From Myxococcota bacterium (GTDB lineage: Bacteria; Myxococcota_A; UBA796; JAJRTE01): a DNA stretch of 40,454 nucleotides. The notes under the pieces are model-generated. The model was not told where the DNA came from. It ran no database searches and saw only the letters and a list, made by a program, of their open reading frames with translations. Below, piece by piece: positions 1 through 8,957 of this stretch. The stretch is from NCBI GenBank assembly GCA_024278455.1, contig JAJRTE010000026.1:1-40454 (forward strand), written 5' to 3'. Within the stretch, counting starts at the first letter, position 1; each line of letters starts with the position of its first letter. The translations under genes and the position numbers were made by a program.

Positions 1-1882
1 CCTGCTCGAGCAATCTCAGCGTCCCCGGAGCATGGCCGGTGGGAAGCGTGACGTGAAACCTCGAGCCACGCCCCTCCCGCGTGACCGCGGGGAGCGGTAC
101 GTCGCGCCCGGCGACATCGAGCCGCGCCCAGGGAACAGGATCGGGAATCGAGACCGGGCGTGCGGATCTCGGCGTGAAGGCCCAGCCCACGCCGGCGCGC
201 CTGGAAGCGCGGACCAGGTCTCGAGGATGGGCCAGCCACTCGTAGACCGCCGGGGCCAGGTACTCGGCGTATTGCCCGCGCACGAGTTGCACGCCGATGT
301 CCGGTCGAGAAGGGGGAAACTCGAGCCCGGAGACTCGAGGCACGCCATGTGTCGCCCTGTCCGGCAGGTCGAGCGGGCGCGATCTGTACCGGTCGCGGAA
401 CAGCGCACCTTGCCCGCCGTGGTCCCCCGCGTCGTACCAGTGGACCGCGCCCGAGTAGGACGCCACCCAGTCCGGCGCGCCCGTGTACGGCCAGGCGTCA
501 GCGATCACCACGGCCAGGACGAGCACCGGGGTCAGGGTGCGAATCCGCGTGGAAACACCGGGGACGTTCAGCCGCTCGTCCAGGAGGACCACGAGGTGCC
601 CGAGGACCATGGCCGCCGCGGCACTGCCGGGGCCGAGAAACCGCCAGGCGAACTGGAGCTTCGGGAACCCCGGCCAGGCGGCGAGGACTCGAGCGACCGG
701 CAGAAGAGAGATCGCGACAGTGACGGCGGCAAGAACGATCCAGGCGAAGACTTCCCACTTCGACCGCTCCTTGCGGCGCGAGGCCAGGGCCAGGCCCAGG
801 GCGGCCAAGCCCCCGGCGATGAGCGAGATCCCGAAGTAGTACGGCATTTCCATGGCCGTTCCCGGAGGCATCTCCGCCACGGTGTAGGACGGCAGGCGCC
901 CGTACCAGAGCCGCCGCCACACCAGGTCCACCAGGGCGATACCGTGTTCACCGAAACGGGGCGGGCGGCTGTTGTCCAGGAGAGGGAACGAGGTGTGCCC
1001 CACCTCGAGCACGGCCGGCACGATCCAGTAGCCGGCCAGGGCGGTGCCGAGCGCGACCGGGAGCACCCATCGCCAGCGCAACTCGTCGCGACCGAACATC
1101 CACCAGGCGAGCGCCGCAGCGCCTGCCCCGGCCGCGGCGGTGAACAGCGTCATCAGGTGGGTCAGCGCGAGCCAGGCGGTAGCCAGCACGAGCCTGCGAC
1201 CGGCCGAACGATCGCGCCCGGTGACCAGTGCCAACACGGCCTCGAGGAAGATCGGCAAGGCGATGAGCGCGACCGACTCGCCCAGTGCTCCGCGGTAGTG
1301 GGTGTCCAGGAGGTGGTACGGGGCGAACGTGTAGGCCACGGCGGCCACAACGGCTGCGGCCCGCTGCCCTGTTACCTGTTTGGCGGCCCAGTACATGGCG
1401 GCGCCCGACCCGGCGAGGGAGAGGATCAGGGTGACCTTGAAGGCGTCGAAGACGGTGAGGCCGAGAGCCATGAACAGCAGGCCGGGGAGGTAGGGAATCG
1501 GCCCGTGGTGCAGCAGCAGCGGGATGCCGAGCCCGATCTCGGACACCCAGCGGCCTGGAAGCACCCCGCTCATGGACCGGTAGATACTGTGCAACGCCCA
1601 GAGGTGCGTACCGCCGTCCTGGCTGTAGGGAAAGCCGGTCCGAAACAGGACGTGGCCCGCCGCGGCCCCGGCGACGGCCCCGACAGCCAGTGCCCACACG
1701 GCATCTCGACCCTCGAGCCGCGACTCCGGGAGCGCCGCTGCCAGGCAGAGCAGCCCAAACGGGCCGAGGAGCCACCATGCCGAGGGCACGACCGCCGGCG
1801 ATCCGGTGGTGGCCACCTGCACAACGGCTGCCGTGATCGTGCACGCGACCAACACCCACACCCACGCTCCGCTCCTGCTCAC
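1..1882 (-). CDS. Polytopic membrane protein, PTPS-related/GT-C-like (partial, 3' end off window)
   Basis: The minus-strand frame stays open from a GTG start to the left edge, about 627 codons, with no stop seen. GGGGGAGG (1888-1895) lies 5 nt before the GTG at 1882; a second GTG at 1885 sits too close to it. The protein has many hydrophobic segments and motifs such as FPYSQDGGTHLWALHSIYRS and AYTFAPYHLLDTHYRGALGE. The latter resembles the RGalxE motif of 6-pyruvoyl-tetrahydropterin synthase-related membrane proteins (PF10131), relatives of GT-C glycosyltransferases. After the membrane part a soluble segment begins (about residue 430 on). It is the last gene of a likely operon behind the sulfatase and L,D-transpeptidase genes, so a role in envelope or polysaccharide assembly is inferred. 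The exact reaction is unknown. The long plus-strand reading frame across the same DNA lacks any protein-like hydrophobic pattern and is a shadow. Confidence 0.72.
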   Translation of the reverse strand, partial: MSRSGAWVWVLVACTITAAVVQVATTGSPAVVPSAWWLLGPFGLLCLAAALPESRLEGRDAVWALAVGAVAGAAAGHVLFRTGFPYSQDGGTHLWALHSIYRSMSGVLPGRWVSEIGLGIPLLLHHGPIPYLPGLLFMALGLTVFDAFKVTLILSLAGSGAAMYWAAKQVTGQRAAAVVAAVAYTFAPYHLLDTHYRGALGESVALIALPIFLEAVLALVTGRDRSAGRRLVLATAWLALTHLMTLFTAAAGAGAAALAWWMFGRDELRWRWVLPVALGTALAGYWIVPAVLEVGHTSFPLLDNSRPPRFGEHGIALVDLVWRRLWYGRLPSYTVAEMPPGTAMEMPYYFGISLIAGGLAALGLALASRRKERSKWEVFAWIVLAAVTVAISLLPVARVLAAWPGFPKLQFAWRFLGPGSAAAAMVLGHLVVLLDERLNVPGVSTRIRTLTPVLVLAVVIADAWPYTGAPDWVASYSGAVHWYDAGDHGGQGALFRDRYRSRPLDLPDRATHGVPRVSGLEFPPSRPDIGVQLVRGQYAEYLAPAVYEWLAHPRDLVRASRRAGVGWAFTPRSARPVSIPDPVPWARLDVAGRDVPLPAVTREGRGSRFHVTLPTGHAPGTLRLLEQ

Positions 1883-1996
1883 CACTGCCTCCCCCTGCTT
1901 CGCGCCGCCTCGAAAGCGCCGGCACCAGACGGTATCAAGACCCCCCATTGCTCGACTGCGCCACGTTGCCCCGACATCTTCCGCCCCCCTGCCCCC

Positions 1997-4579
1997 CTAC
2001 TCGACATAGCCCAGGGCCCGAAGCTGTTCGCGCGTCTCCGGGTCCAGATCGCCGCTGCCAGAAGAAGCGGTGCCTCTCGAGCCACCCGGACGAGCGCGCA
2101 CACAGGCCTCGACGTGACGAGCGAAGGCCGCACGCATCCGGGCGACCCGGTCCGGATGGGCCCGCGCGACATCCAGACGCTCCTCCGGGTCGCTCCCGCG
2201 ATCGAAAAGCTGCACGCTCCCGTCCTCGCCAGCGATCAACACCCAGTTGCCGTCGTAGACCGCATGCTGGGGCGGCCCGTAGAGTACATTCTCACCGAAC
2301 AACATCCTCCCGGGAGCATCGGCCTCGAGGAGGTCCCGTCCCGGTCCCGCGGTCTCGACGGTAAGGCCGAGGAGTCGCAGCAGGGTAGGCTTGACATCGA
2401 TCAAGGAGACCGGCCCGGCGACGCGGCCTCGAGAATGGCGAACCCGCTCGCCGCTCCCGGGATTCTCTCCTTCGCCGGCTCCCGTGCTTCCGTGCGCCCC
2501 TTCCCCGTTCTCCTCCTTTTCCGATTCTCCTTCTTCGCGTTTTCTCCCGGGTGCATCGAGAAGGAGAACGACACGCGAGACCTCCTTGTGGAAGCTGTGC
2601 CCATGTTCGAACCCGCCATGCTCCCACAGCTCCTCGCCATGGTCGGACACCACGGCGACGACGGTGTGATCGCGTTGCCCGGTCCGCCGTAGTTCGGCAA
2701 GGAGGCGACCGACCTGGTAGTCCACGTACCGGACCTCGCCCCGATAGAGGCGGCGGACCTGCTGTCGCTTCCCGGGCGTATCGGCCTGGCGCGCGGTCGC
2801 CTCCCGGTCTGCACGGCGGTTGGCCAGTTCATCGCCTCCGGCGTCGTGCCCTTGCAACGCAGCCTCGAGGCCGGCGGCCAGCGCTTCGAGGTCTGGGTCG
2901 CCGGGCGGTTCGCCGGTTTCCGGGCACAGGGCGCCGTGCCGCCCGCCACACCACGGGGAGTGGTACCGGTAGGGCAGGTGCGGGTCCATGTAGTGGACAT
3001 AGGCAGCGAAGGGTTCTCCCCCGCGCCGCGACAGCCAGCCGATCGCCTCGCTGGTGACCTCTTCGGCCAGGGCATCGTTGACGAACCGGCAAGCCTCGAG
3101 CCCCCGTCTCCAGCCCTTTCCCTTGAGCACGGGGTTGGTCTGGATGCCCCACGTGACCCAGCCGTGACGTTCCAAGGTGTCGAACAGGCCGGAAACCTCC
3201 TCGAATCCGGGAGGCGCGTTGACCATGAAGTTGCCGTCACCGAACAGGGCCGGGTACTGCCCGGTGAACAAGCTCGCCATCGACGGCCCGGTCCAGCACG
3301 ACGTGGACAGTGCATCCGGAAACCACCATCCGTTGCGCGCCAGGGCGTCGAGGTTCGGGGTCGAGACCGGGCCGCCCGCCACCGAGAGGTGGTCGGCCCG
3401 GAGCGTGTCGATGACCACCAGGAGCAGGTTCCAGGGCGTGCCGGGAACCGCCTTCACGGGGACGACCCGCGGGTGGGCCACGACGGCCAGGTCGAACGTC
3501 GAGGATGCACGCGGGAGCGTGCGAAGGGTGAGCAGACCCTCCTTGCCACCCAGTGCGTCAAGGTCAACTGCCACATCGACCCAGGTTCTGCCTTCGGCGG
3601 TCCGGGGATCGACGACCAGGTCGAACAGGGGATGGACCTTGCCGGTCGCGCTCTCGGTGAAGGTTCCCAGGAAGCGAACACCATCGCCGGGGTCCAGGGC
3701 CGGCACCGGGCGGATGCCTACCGCGGCCTCGAACCGCGACCCGGGAGGAATGACCAGGTGATCGGTGATCGAGCCGGGCGCGGGAAGGTAGACGGCCTGG
3801 CGGCGGTCCCCGTCGATCTCCACGGTGCGCCGGACGAAATCCAGGTCGTCTCCGGGCCACAGAGAATAGGCCCAACGTCCGTGCCAGGCTCGAGTCTGTT
3901 CGGCCGTTATCGTGACCGAGCGGGGACGCTCGCCTACCGGAAGCGTGAGCAGCAGGTCCCCGTCGCGAAAACCCCACTTGCCGGGCTCGTGAATGTCGGG
4001 GTTGAGGTAGCGCCCGAACCGGCAGGCCCTCCCGTCCACCTCGACCCGGAGGGCGTTGAACGCATCGGGCAGCAAGGTCCCGTCTCGTCGCAGGAGCGAC
4101 CGAACCGGGAAGGCCGTGCGCCAGAGGGAAGAGAGCGGCCGGGCGGGAGGTGTCCGCACGCCGGCGTTCCCCCCTGCCTCATCCCCGGAATCCTCGCGAG
4201 CCCCTTCGCCCCGGACATCTGGACGCCATCGACGGAACGCCAGGCCATCGAACCTCGCCGTCTCCCGGGACAACACGGGCTCGTCTCCACTGGGCAGGGG
4301 TTCCCCCAGGTTGTGCGGGGGCAAGGAGACGGACCACTCGGCCGCTCGATGACGCATCTTGTACACGGGGCCCCCTTGCCCCTCGTCACCGGCCCGGTCC
4401 GGCCCAGCATGCCACGCGGTCACTCGTCCGGGCGAGATGGTGAGACCGGGCAAGGGTTCGGGCCTGGAGCAACCGATCGAAGCTACGAGAGCGACCACGA
4501 GGGCAGTTTCGACAACGCCGGCCCCCGGGAGGAGCCCCGTTTCGAAACACCGCGCAGGAGTCTCGACAGCCCCTGGCAC
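1997..4579 (-). CDS. Sulfatase / alkaline-phosphatase-superfamily lipoprotein-like enzyme
   Basis: The C-terminal half is a sulfatase-type domain. It has the first metal-binding motif LLVVIDTLRADHL, a catalytic segment SCWTGPSMASLFTG, and a later metal motif VSDHGEELWEHGGFEHGHSF. The catalytic position is Thr (CWTGPS), not the CxPxR that is converted to formylglycine, so it may be a phosphoryl- or phosphoglycerol-transferase-like member rather than a true sulfatase. The N-terminal half is a beta-rich region of unknown role. Near the N-terminus a hydrophobic stretch ends in VASIGC, a plausible lipobox. The start is uncertain: the frame stays open into the upstream L,D-transpeptidase gene, so I chose the GTG at 4579, just past that gene's stop. 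An odd Glu/Gly/Ser-rich insert lies at about 2432-2552, between the metal motif and the final beta-sheet. It ends LGYVE*. The operon is inferred to be lddT-like gene, sulfatase, membrane protein. Confidence 0.8.
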   Translation of the reverse strand: MPGAVETPARCFETGLLPGAGVVETALVVALVASIGCSRPEPLPGLTISPGRVTAWHAGPDRAGDEGQGGPVYKMRHRAAEWSVSLPPHNLGEPLPSGDEPVLSRETARFDGLAFRRWRPDVRGEGAREDSGDEAGGNAGVRTPPARPLSSLWRTAFPVRSLLRRDGTLLPDAFNALRVEVDGRACRFGRYLNPDIHEPGKWGFRDGDLLLTLPVGERPRSVTITAEQTRAWHGRWAYSLWPGDDLDFVRRTVEIDGDRRQAVYLPAPGSITDHLVIPPGSRFEAAVGIRPVPALDPGDGVRFLGTFTESATGKVHPLFDLVVDPRTAEGRTWVDVAVDLDALGGKEGLLTLRTLPRASSTFDLAVVAHPRVVPVKAVPGTPWNLLLVVIDTLRADHLSVAGGPVSTPNLDALARNGWWFPDALSTSCWTGPSMASLFTGQYPALFGDGNFMVNAPPGFEEVSGLFDTLERHGWVTWGIQTNPVLKGKGWRRGLEACRFVNDALAEEVTSEAIGWLSRRGGEPFAAYVHYMDPHLPYRYHSPWCGGRHGALCPETGEPPGDPDLEALAAGLEAALQGHDAGGDELANRRADREATARQADTPGKRQQVRRLYRGEVRYVDYQVGRLLAELRRTGQRDHTVVAVVSDHGEELWEHGGFEHGHSFHKEVSRVVLLLDAPGRKREEGESEKEENGEGAHGSTGAGEGENPGSGERVRHSRGRVAGPVSLIDVKPTLLRLLGLTVETAGPGRDLLEADAPGRMLFGENVLYGPPQHAVYDGNWVLIAGEDGSVQLFDRGSDPEERLDVARAHPDRVARMRAAFARHVEACVRARPGGSRGTASSGSGDLDPETREQLRALGYVE

Positions 4580-4629
4580 CCTCGCGTCTCGCCCGCTTGC
4601 TCGAACCCCCTGCTGTCTTCTCGAGGCGA

Positions 4630-5511
4630 TCACCGGAACACGTACCTCCCTCGCCTGTCCACCGAAACCCGCGGGGGACGATGACGCCGCTCGAAATAGC
4701 GGTATCCCTCCTCGAGGTTCTCCCAGAACGGGTACCAGCGCCCCCTCTCCTCTCTCCATCGTGCCATCCGTTCCGGGGTCATGCGCGCGGGAAAGATGTG
4801 CACCGGCACCGTCCTGCCGCGGTCGTGGGTATCGAGCACCATGAGATACAGCTCATCGATCAGGTCATCGGTTATCGGTATGCAACCAATGGTGACACAA
4901 TCGCCGTGAATGAAAATGTCTCCGCCGAGCGGCGGCCTGCCAAGAATCCGGTCCGAGGCGTTGGGATAATCCACCCGGAACGACAGGTGGAAGCTGCTCG
5001 CCGGATTGAAACCGGCGACACGATAGAATCCCTCCGGGACCTGGAGGTCGCCCCGGGTCCGCTTGGGACCTGGCTTCCCGGACGACGCGCAGATCGGATA
5101 GGTCTTCACGAGGAGGTAGTCCGCATCCCTCGAGGGCGCGGCCCAGACCTCGATCTCCTGCTCCGCCTTGAACACGCGCAGGAGCAGGCCCGGCGGGGGA
5201 TAGGGAATCCCTTTCCGGGAGAAGAAGGACGCGACGACCTCCCCCTTGGCCGCCCGCGCCTGACGTACTCGAGGATAGGCCTGTTGGGGCTGCGCGGCCA
5301 GGGGAGCAGCGGCGAACGCCAGCAGCCCCGTCAAGAAGATGACCGCGTGCAAGCCAGGGGCGGGTGACAGGATCGAGCCGTGCCTGTTCGCGACGGCCAG
5401 GGAGGGACGCCGGGACACTGCCGGGTAGACCGCGGCCACGCCCGTGGTGCCCGGGGGTGGCAGGACAGCCGCGTGGCATTGATTCCTGCAGAAACGCATG
5501 CTATGTGTCAT
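4630..5511 (-). CDS. L,D-transpeptidase, YafK-like
   Basis: The active-site segment GGDIFIHGDCVTIGCIPITD matches the HG...[ST]xGC signature of L,D-transpeptidases (YkuD fold), closest in style to the YafK subfamily; the nucleophile is the Cys in IGC. These enzymes act in the periplasm, making or editing 3-3 peptidoglycan cross-links or attaching proteins to peptidoglycan. A hydrophobic stretch IFLTGLLAFAAAPLAAQ looks like a signal peptide. The start is uncertain. ATG at 5511 gives a long leader ahead of the signal; GTG at 5418 (VSRRPSLAV...) or TTG at 5352 would give a more ordinary signal peptide. The stop lies about 50 bases upstream of the chosen sulfatase start, so the two genes are probably co-transcribed. 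It diverges from maeB across a short promoter region. The C-terminus is Arg-rich. Confidence 0.83.
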   Translation of the reverse strand: MTHSMRFCRNQCHAAVLPPPGTTGVAAVYPAVSRRPSLAVANRHGSILSPAPGLHAVIFLTGLLAFAAAPLAAQPQQAYPRVRQARAAKGEVVASFFSRKGIPYPPPGLLLRVFKAEQEIEVWAAPSRDADYLLVKTYPICASSGKPGPKRTRGDLQVPEGFYRVAGFNPASSFHLSFRVDYPNASDRILGRPPLGGDIFIHGDCVTIGCIPITDDLIDELYLMVLDTHDRGRTVPVHIFPARMTPERMARWREERGRWYPFWENLEEGYRYFERRHRPPRVSVDRRGRYVFR

Positions 5512-5623
5512 TATCTCTTGACTCGCACTCCATGGTCGGCTACTTGTTCCTGTTTTTCGAGTAGCGGGACGAATAACAGGCAGTTTTATCAACCACATCA
5601 CGCTATTACCACAGGGAAGTGTC

Positions 5624-7879
5624 ATGAACCTGGAACAACTTGCGCTACCTTATCATGCAAACGGGCGGCCGGGCAAAATCGAAGTTGTCGCCACGAAGCC
5701 ATGCCGAACGGCGGAGGACCTTTCGCTGGCCTACACGCCGGGCGTTGCGGGTCCGTGCCGGAAGATCGATAAGAACCCCGATGACGTGTACAAGTATACC
5801 GCCAAGGGCAACCTGGTGGCGGTGGTGTCCAACGGGACGGCGATCTTGGGCCTTGGCAACCTGGGCCCCGAGGCGAGCAAGCCGGTCATGGAAGGCAAGG
5901 GAGTCTTGTTCAAGCGGTTTGCGGACATCGACGTGTTCGACATCGAGATCAACGCGCCGGCGATCGAGGACGTGATCAAGGCCTGCGAGTACCTCGAGCC
6001 GACCTTTGGTGGTATCAACCTGGAGGACATCAAGGCGCCGGAGTGTTTCGTCATCGAGGAAGAGCTGAAGAAGCGGCTGAACATCCCGGTGTTTCACGAC
6101 GATCAGCACGGGACGGCGATCATCTGCACGGCGGGGTTCATCAACGCGCTCGAGCTGACCGGGAAGAAGGCGGAGGACGTGAAGATCGTGTTCAGCGGTG
6201 CCGGAGCGTCGGCGATATCGTGCGCCCGCCTGATGGTCGTCTTCGGTGCCCGGCGAGAGAACATCGTGATGTGCGACAGCAAGGGTGTCATCTACAAGGG
6301 CCGTGGCGCGGGCATGAACAGGTGGAAGGAGGAGTTCGCCACGGAGCGCGAAGTCCGCACGATGGAAGAGGCATTCGTGGGCTGCGACGTGGCGGTGGGG
6401 CTTTCCGTGGGCGGGATGTTCACCAAGGAGATGGTCGCGTCGATGGCGAAAGACCCGGTCATCTTCGCCATGGCCAACCCGGATCCGGAGATCACGCCCG
6501 AGGATGCCCTGAGCGTGCGCGAGGACATCATCATGGCCACCGGGAGGTCGGACTATCCGAACCAGGTGAACAACGTGCTGGGCTTTCCGTTCATCTTCCG
6601 CGGGGCGCTCGATGTGCGGGCCAGCGACATCAACGAAGAGATGAAGGCGGCGGCAGCGCGTGCCCTGGCCGGGTTGGCCAAGGAGCCGGTACCGAGGATC
6701 GTGCGGCAGGCCTACGGCGACCAGGCGTTCTCCTTCGGCCCCGACTACATCATTCCCAAGCCGTTCGACGTTCGCGTGCTCTACTGGGTCGCCCCTGCCG
6801 TGGCCCAGGCGGCCATGGAGACCGGTGTGGCCCGGAAGACCATCGACCTGGACGAATACCGTGACTCCCTGACCCGTATCTTCAACCCGTCACGGAACAT
6901 CATCCAGACGTTGATAGCTCGAGCCAAGCAGCGCCGGCCGCGGATCCTGTTCCCCGAGGGCACATCGCAGAAGGTGCTCGAGGCGTGCCGCCGCATCATC
7001 GACCGGGAGTTCGCTTTCCCCGTGCTGGTGGGTTCCACCGGCGAGATCACGACACGCTGCAAGGAACTCGATATCGACATGAGCGGCCTCGAGATCATCG
7101 ACCGCGGGACGTATAGCGACCTGGACAACATGGTCGAGGAACTCTACGAACAGCGCAAGCACAAGGGCATGACGGCCGAGATCGCCCGCAACCTGCTCGC
7201 CCACAACGACCACTACTTCGGGGCCATGTTGTTCAGGCGGGGTGTAGCTCACGCGATGCTGTCCGGGGCGACCTGCAACTATCCGGATGCCATACGGCCG
7301 GCCTTGCAGGTCGTGGGCATGGCCGATGGCGTGTCTCGAGTCTATGGCCTGTATATCATGGTCACCCGTTCAGGCGTCTACCTGTTCACGGACACGTCGG
7401 TCAACCACGTGCTCAACGCCGAGGAGCTTGCCGAAGCCGCCATCCTGAGTGCCGGCACTGCCGAAACCCTCGGCCTGGAGCCTCGAGTCGCCATGGTCTG
7501 CTACTCGAACTTCGGGAATGCTCGAGGCAAGACCGGCCCTCGCATGCGGGAGGCCGCGGCCATCGTAAGGAAGCGCCGCCCGGACATCATGGTGGTCGGC
7601 GAAGTGCAGGCGGACTACGCGGTCGTGGAAGAACTGGCCGAGCAGCGATTCCCATGGTTCGGGGGCGCGGCCAACATTCTGATCTTCCCGAACCTCAACG
7701 CGGCGAACATCTCCTACAAACTTCTCCAGCGGCTGGGTGGCGCCGAGGCCATCGGCCCCATCCTGCTCGGCATGGGCAAGCCGGTCAACATCATCTCTCC
7801 CAGCGCGGACGCGACAGAGATCGTCAACCTCGCCGCAGTGACCGCCGCGGAACTCGTCCAATCCGGTTCAGCGAAGTAG
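5624..7879 (+). CDS. maeB: NADP-dependent malic enzyme with phosphotransacetylase-like domain
   Basis: The product is 751 residues, the usual size of MaeB. Malic-enzyme N-terminal domain motifs include SLAYTPGVA (catalytic Tyr), GKGVLFKRFADIDVFDIE and FHDDQHGTA. The nucleotide-binding domain has FSGAGASAISCARL. From about residue 425 the chain continues into a phosphate acetyl/butyryltransferase-type domain (RPRILFPEGTSQKVLEACR, LFTDTSVNH), which in MaeB proteins is usually regulatory (acetyl-CoA response) rather than catalytic. It oxidatively decarboxylates malate to pyruvate with NAD(P)H formation in the cytoplasm. The ATG is preceded by AGGGAAG at good spacing. A weak TTGACT-N17-TACTTG lies at 5518-5546. 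The gene stands alone, divergent from the transpeptidase operon. CTCGAG sites occur here in two reading phases (Leu-Glu and xxx-Arg). Confidence 0.96.
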   Translation: MNLEQLALPYHANGRPGKIEVVATKPCRTAEDLSLAYTPGVAGPCRKIDKNPDDVYKYTAKGNLVAVVSNGTAILGLGNLGPEASKPVMEGKGVLFKRFADIDVFDIEINAPAIEDVIKACEYLEPTFGGINLEDIKAPECFVIEEELKKRLNIPVFHDDQHGTAIICTAGFINALELTGKKAEDVKIVFSGAGASAISCARLMVVFGARRENIVMCDSKGVIYKGRGAGMNRWKEEFATEREVRTMEEAFVGCDVAVGLSVGGMFTKEMVASMAKDPVIFAMANPDPEITPEDALSVREDIIMATGRSDYPNQVNNVLGFPFIFRGALDVRASDINEEMKAAAARALAGLAKEPVPRIVRQAYGDQAFSFGPDYIIPKPFDVRVLYWVAPAVAQAAMETGVARKTIDLDEYRDSLTRIFNPSRNIIQTLIARAKQRRPRILFPEGTSQKVLEACRRIIDREFAFPVLVGSTGEITTRCKELDIDMSGLEIIDRGTYSDLDNMVEELYEQRKHKGMTAEIARNLLAHNDHYFGAMLFRRGVAHAMLSGATCNYPDAIRPALQVVGMADGVSRVYGLYIMVTRSGVYLFTDTSVNHVLNAEELAEAAILSAGTAETLGLEPRVAMVCYSNFGNARGKTGPRMREAAAIVRKRRPDIMVVGEVQADYAVVEELAEQRFPWFGGAANILIFPNLNAANISYKLLQRLGGAEAIGPILLGMGKPVNIISPSADATEIVNLAAVTAAELVQSGSAK

Positions 7880-7956
7880 CCAGCGAGCCCGGGGCCTTCG
7901 ACGGGACGCCGCGCCGGGGCGTGCCGCCATCGCGCCCATCGCTGTCCATTGCCTCG

Positions 7957-7984
7957 TTGACTCAGGCCTCGAACCTGGCATAAT
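7957..7984 (+). promoter_or_regulatory. Sigma-70-like promoter of the ferritin-like gene
   Basis: TTGACT (7957-7962), a 16-nt spacer and CATAAT (7979-7984) match the -35/-10 consensus at 5/6 and 5/6. Transcription would start near 7991, giving a leader of about 175 nt before the ATG at 8166. Confidence 0.6.
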
Positions 7985-8089
7985 CGGCACTCGAGGCAGC
8001 CAGCGCCACCTTGAGGGCCAGGAATTGCGGAATCCTCGAAACGTCAGCTCCCGCACGGGCGCCTGGCGGACGGAAGGAAAGATCTGGCT

Positions 8090-8117
8090 CCGGCTTGCCG
8101 ACTTGCAGGCGGGCCGG
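8090..8117 (+). other. Hairpin in the ferritin-like mRNA leader
   Basis: CCGGCTTGCC (8090-8099) pairs with GGCGGGCCGG (8108-8117) over 10 bp, including two G-U pairs, around an 8-nt loop. It lies about 37 nt before the GGAGG of the ferritin-like gene. There is no T-tract, so it does not look like an intrinsic terminator. Confidence 0.45.
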
Positions 8118-8165
8118 AAGCTGTGGACACGAAAAAGCAACACACAACAAGAAAAGGAGGTAGTC

Positions 8166-8666
8166 ATGGGAGTTAGGGGCCGTGAGATCGTCGGCATGAA
8201 CATCGAGCGGGTGGTGGAGCTGCTCAACAAGGCATTCGCCGACGAATGGTTAGCCTACTACCAGTACTGGGTCGGCGCCAAGATAATCGCCGGTCCCATG
8301 AAGGACGCGGTGATCGCGGAACTGATGCAGCATGCGGCCGATGAACTGCGCCACGCGGACATGGTGTCGAACCGTATCATCCAGCTCGGCGGCGTGCCGC
8401 TGACAACGCCGAAGCAGTGGTTCGACATGACCAACTGCGGCTACGACGAGCCCTCGGACCCGTTCGTGAAGCGTATCCTCGAGCAGAACATCAAGGGCGA
8501 GCGGTGTGCGATATCGGTGTACCACGCCATTCTCGAGGAGGTCGGGACGAAAGATCCGATCACCTACAACCTGGCGGTTCAGATCCTCCAGGACGAGGTG
8601 GAGCACGAGGAAGACCTCCAGTCGTTGTTCGAGGACCTGGAGATAATGCTGGGCGCCCGTTCCTAG
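8166..8666 (+). CDS. Ferritin-like diiron protein (bacterioferritin/Dps-like)
   Basis: The product is 166 residues. Four Glu/His-bearing helices are visible: FADEWLAYYQYW, HAADELRHADM, KGERCAISVYHAI and LQDEVEHEEDL. They place the E, ExxH, E, ExxH ligand pattern of ferritin-like four-helix bundles. The expected role is iron oxidation and storage or peroxide detoxification in the cytoplasm. The start is fixed by AAGGAGG (8154-8160), 5 nt before the ATG; an upstream in-frame ATG at 8025 has no such site and lies in the leader. The gene is monocistronic: promoter at 7957-7984, and the next gene, a secreted lyase, has its own promoter candidate. I cannot separate the bacterioferritin, Dps-like and ferritin-like-domain families, and no haem Met is evident. 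Confidence 0.88.
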   Translation: MGVRGREIVGMNIERVVELLNKAFADEWLAYYQYWVGAKIIAGPMKDAVIAELMQHAADELRHADMVSNRIIQLGGVPLTTPKQWFDMTNCGYDEPSDPFVKRILEQNIKGERCAISVYHAILEEVGTKDPITYNLAVQILQDEVEHEEDLQSLFEDLEIMLGARS

Positions 8667-8882
8667 CAGGTTCGGCTCTCCGGATACCGCGCGAGTTTCC
8701 TTCCGCTCCCCCCCGAGTCGATTGCACAGGCTTCTTGCCCTTGTGGGCTCCGACTGCGGAACCCGCGGACCAAGCCCACGCCGCGGGGCTCCAGATCAAG
8801 CAGGACATGGCCGTTCCGGAACAGGATCCCGGCGAACGCCACATCGCTCGACTCCAGGCACATACCGCAACAGTGGGACCTG

Positions 8883-8911
8883 TGGACGGTGTGACGCTTC
8901 AGGAGTATGCT
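8883..8911 (+). promoter_or_regulatory. Candidate promoter of the heparinase-like gene
   Basis: TGGACG (8883-8888), a 17-nt spacer and TATGCT (8906-8911) give 4/6 and 4/6 matches and would place the start of transcription about 40 nt before the ATG at 8958. The same -10 hexamer, TATGCT, appears upstream of the secreted protein at 21742. Confidence 0.35.
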
Positions 8912-8957
8912 CATAGGACAGGACCCTCACACCAGTCCACAAACAAGGATGGCCCCC

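Noticed and set aside
32..2692. Plus-strand open frame of 886 codons
   Set aside because: It opposes two well-supported minus-strand genes, is Arg/Gly/Pro-rich without hydrophobic or motif structure, and is a by-product of high G+C.
2846..4684. Plus-strand open frame of 612 codons
   Set aside because: Antisense to the sulfatase-fold gene; no recognisable motif.
8663..8914. Minus-strand 83-codon frame in the ferritin/lyase gap
   Set aside because: It has a fairly protein-like stretch (FAGILFRNGHVLLDLEPRG), but no ribosome site or known family, and it overlaps the likely lyase promoter. A small gene or gene remnant is not excluded.
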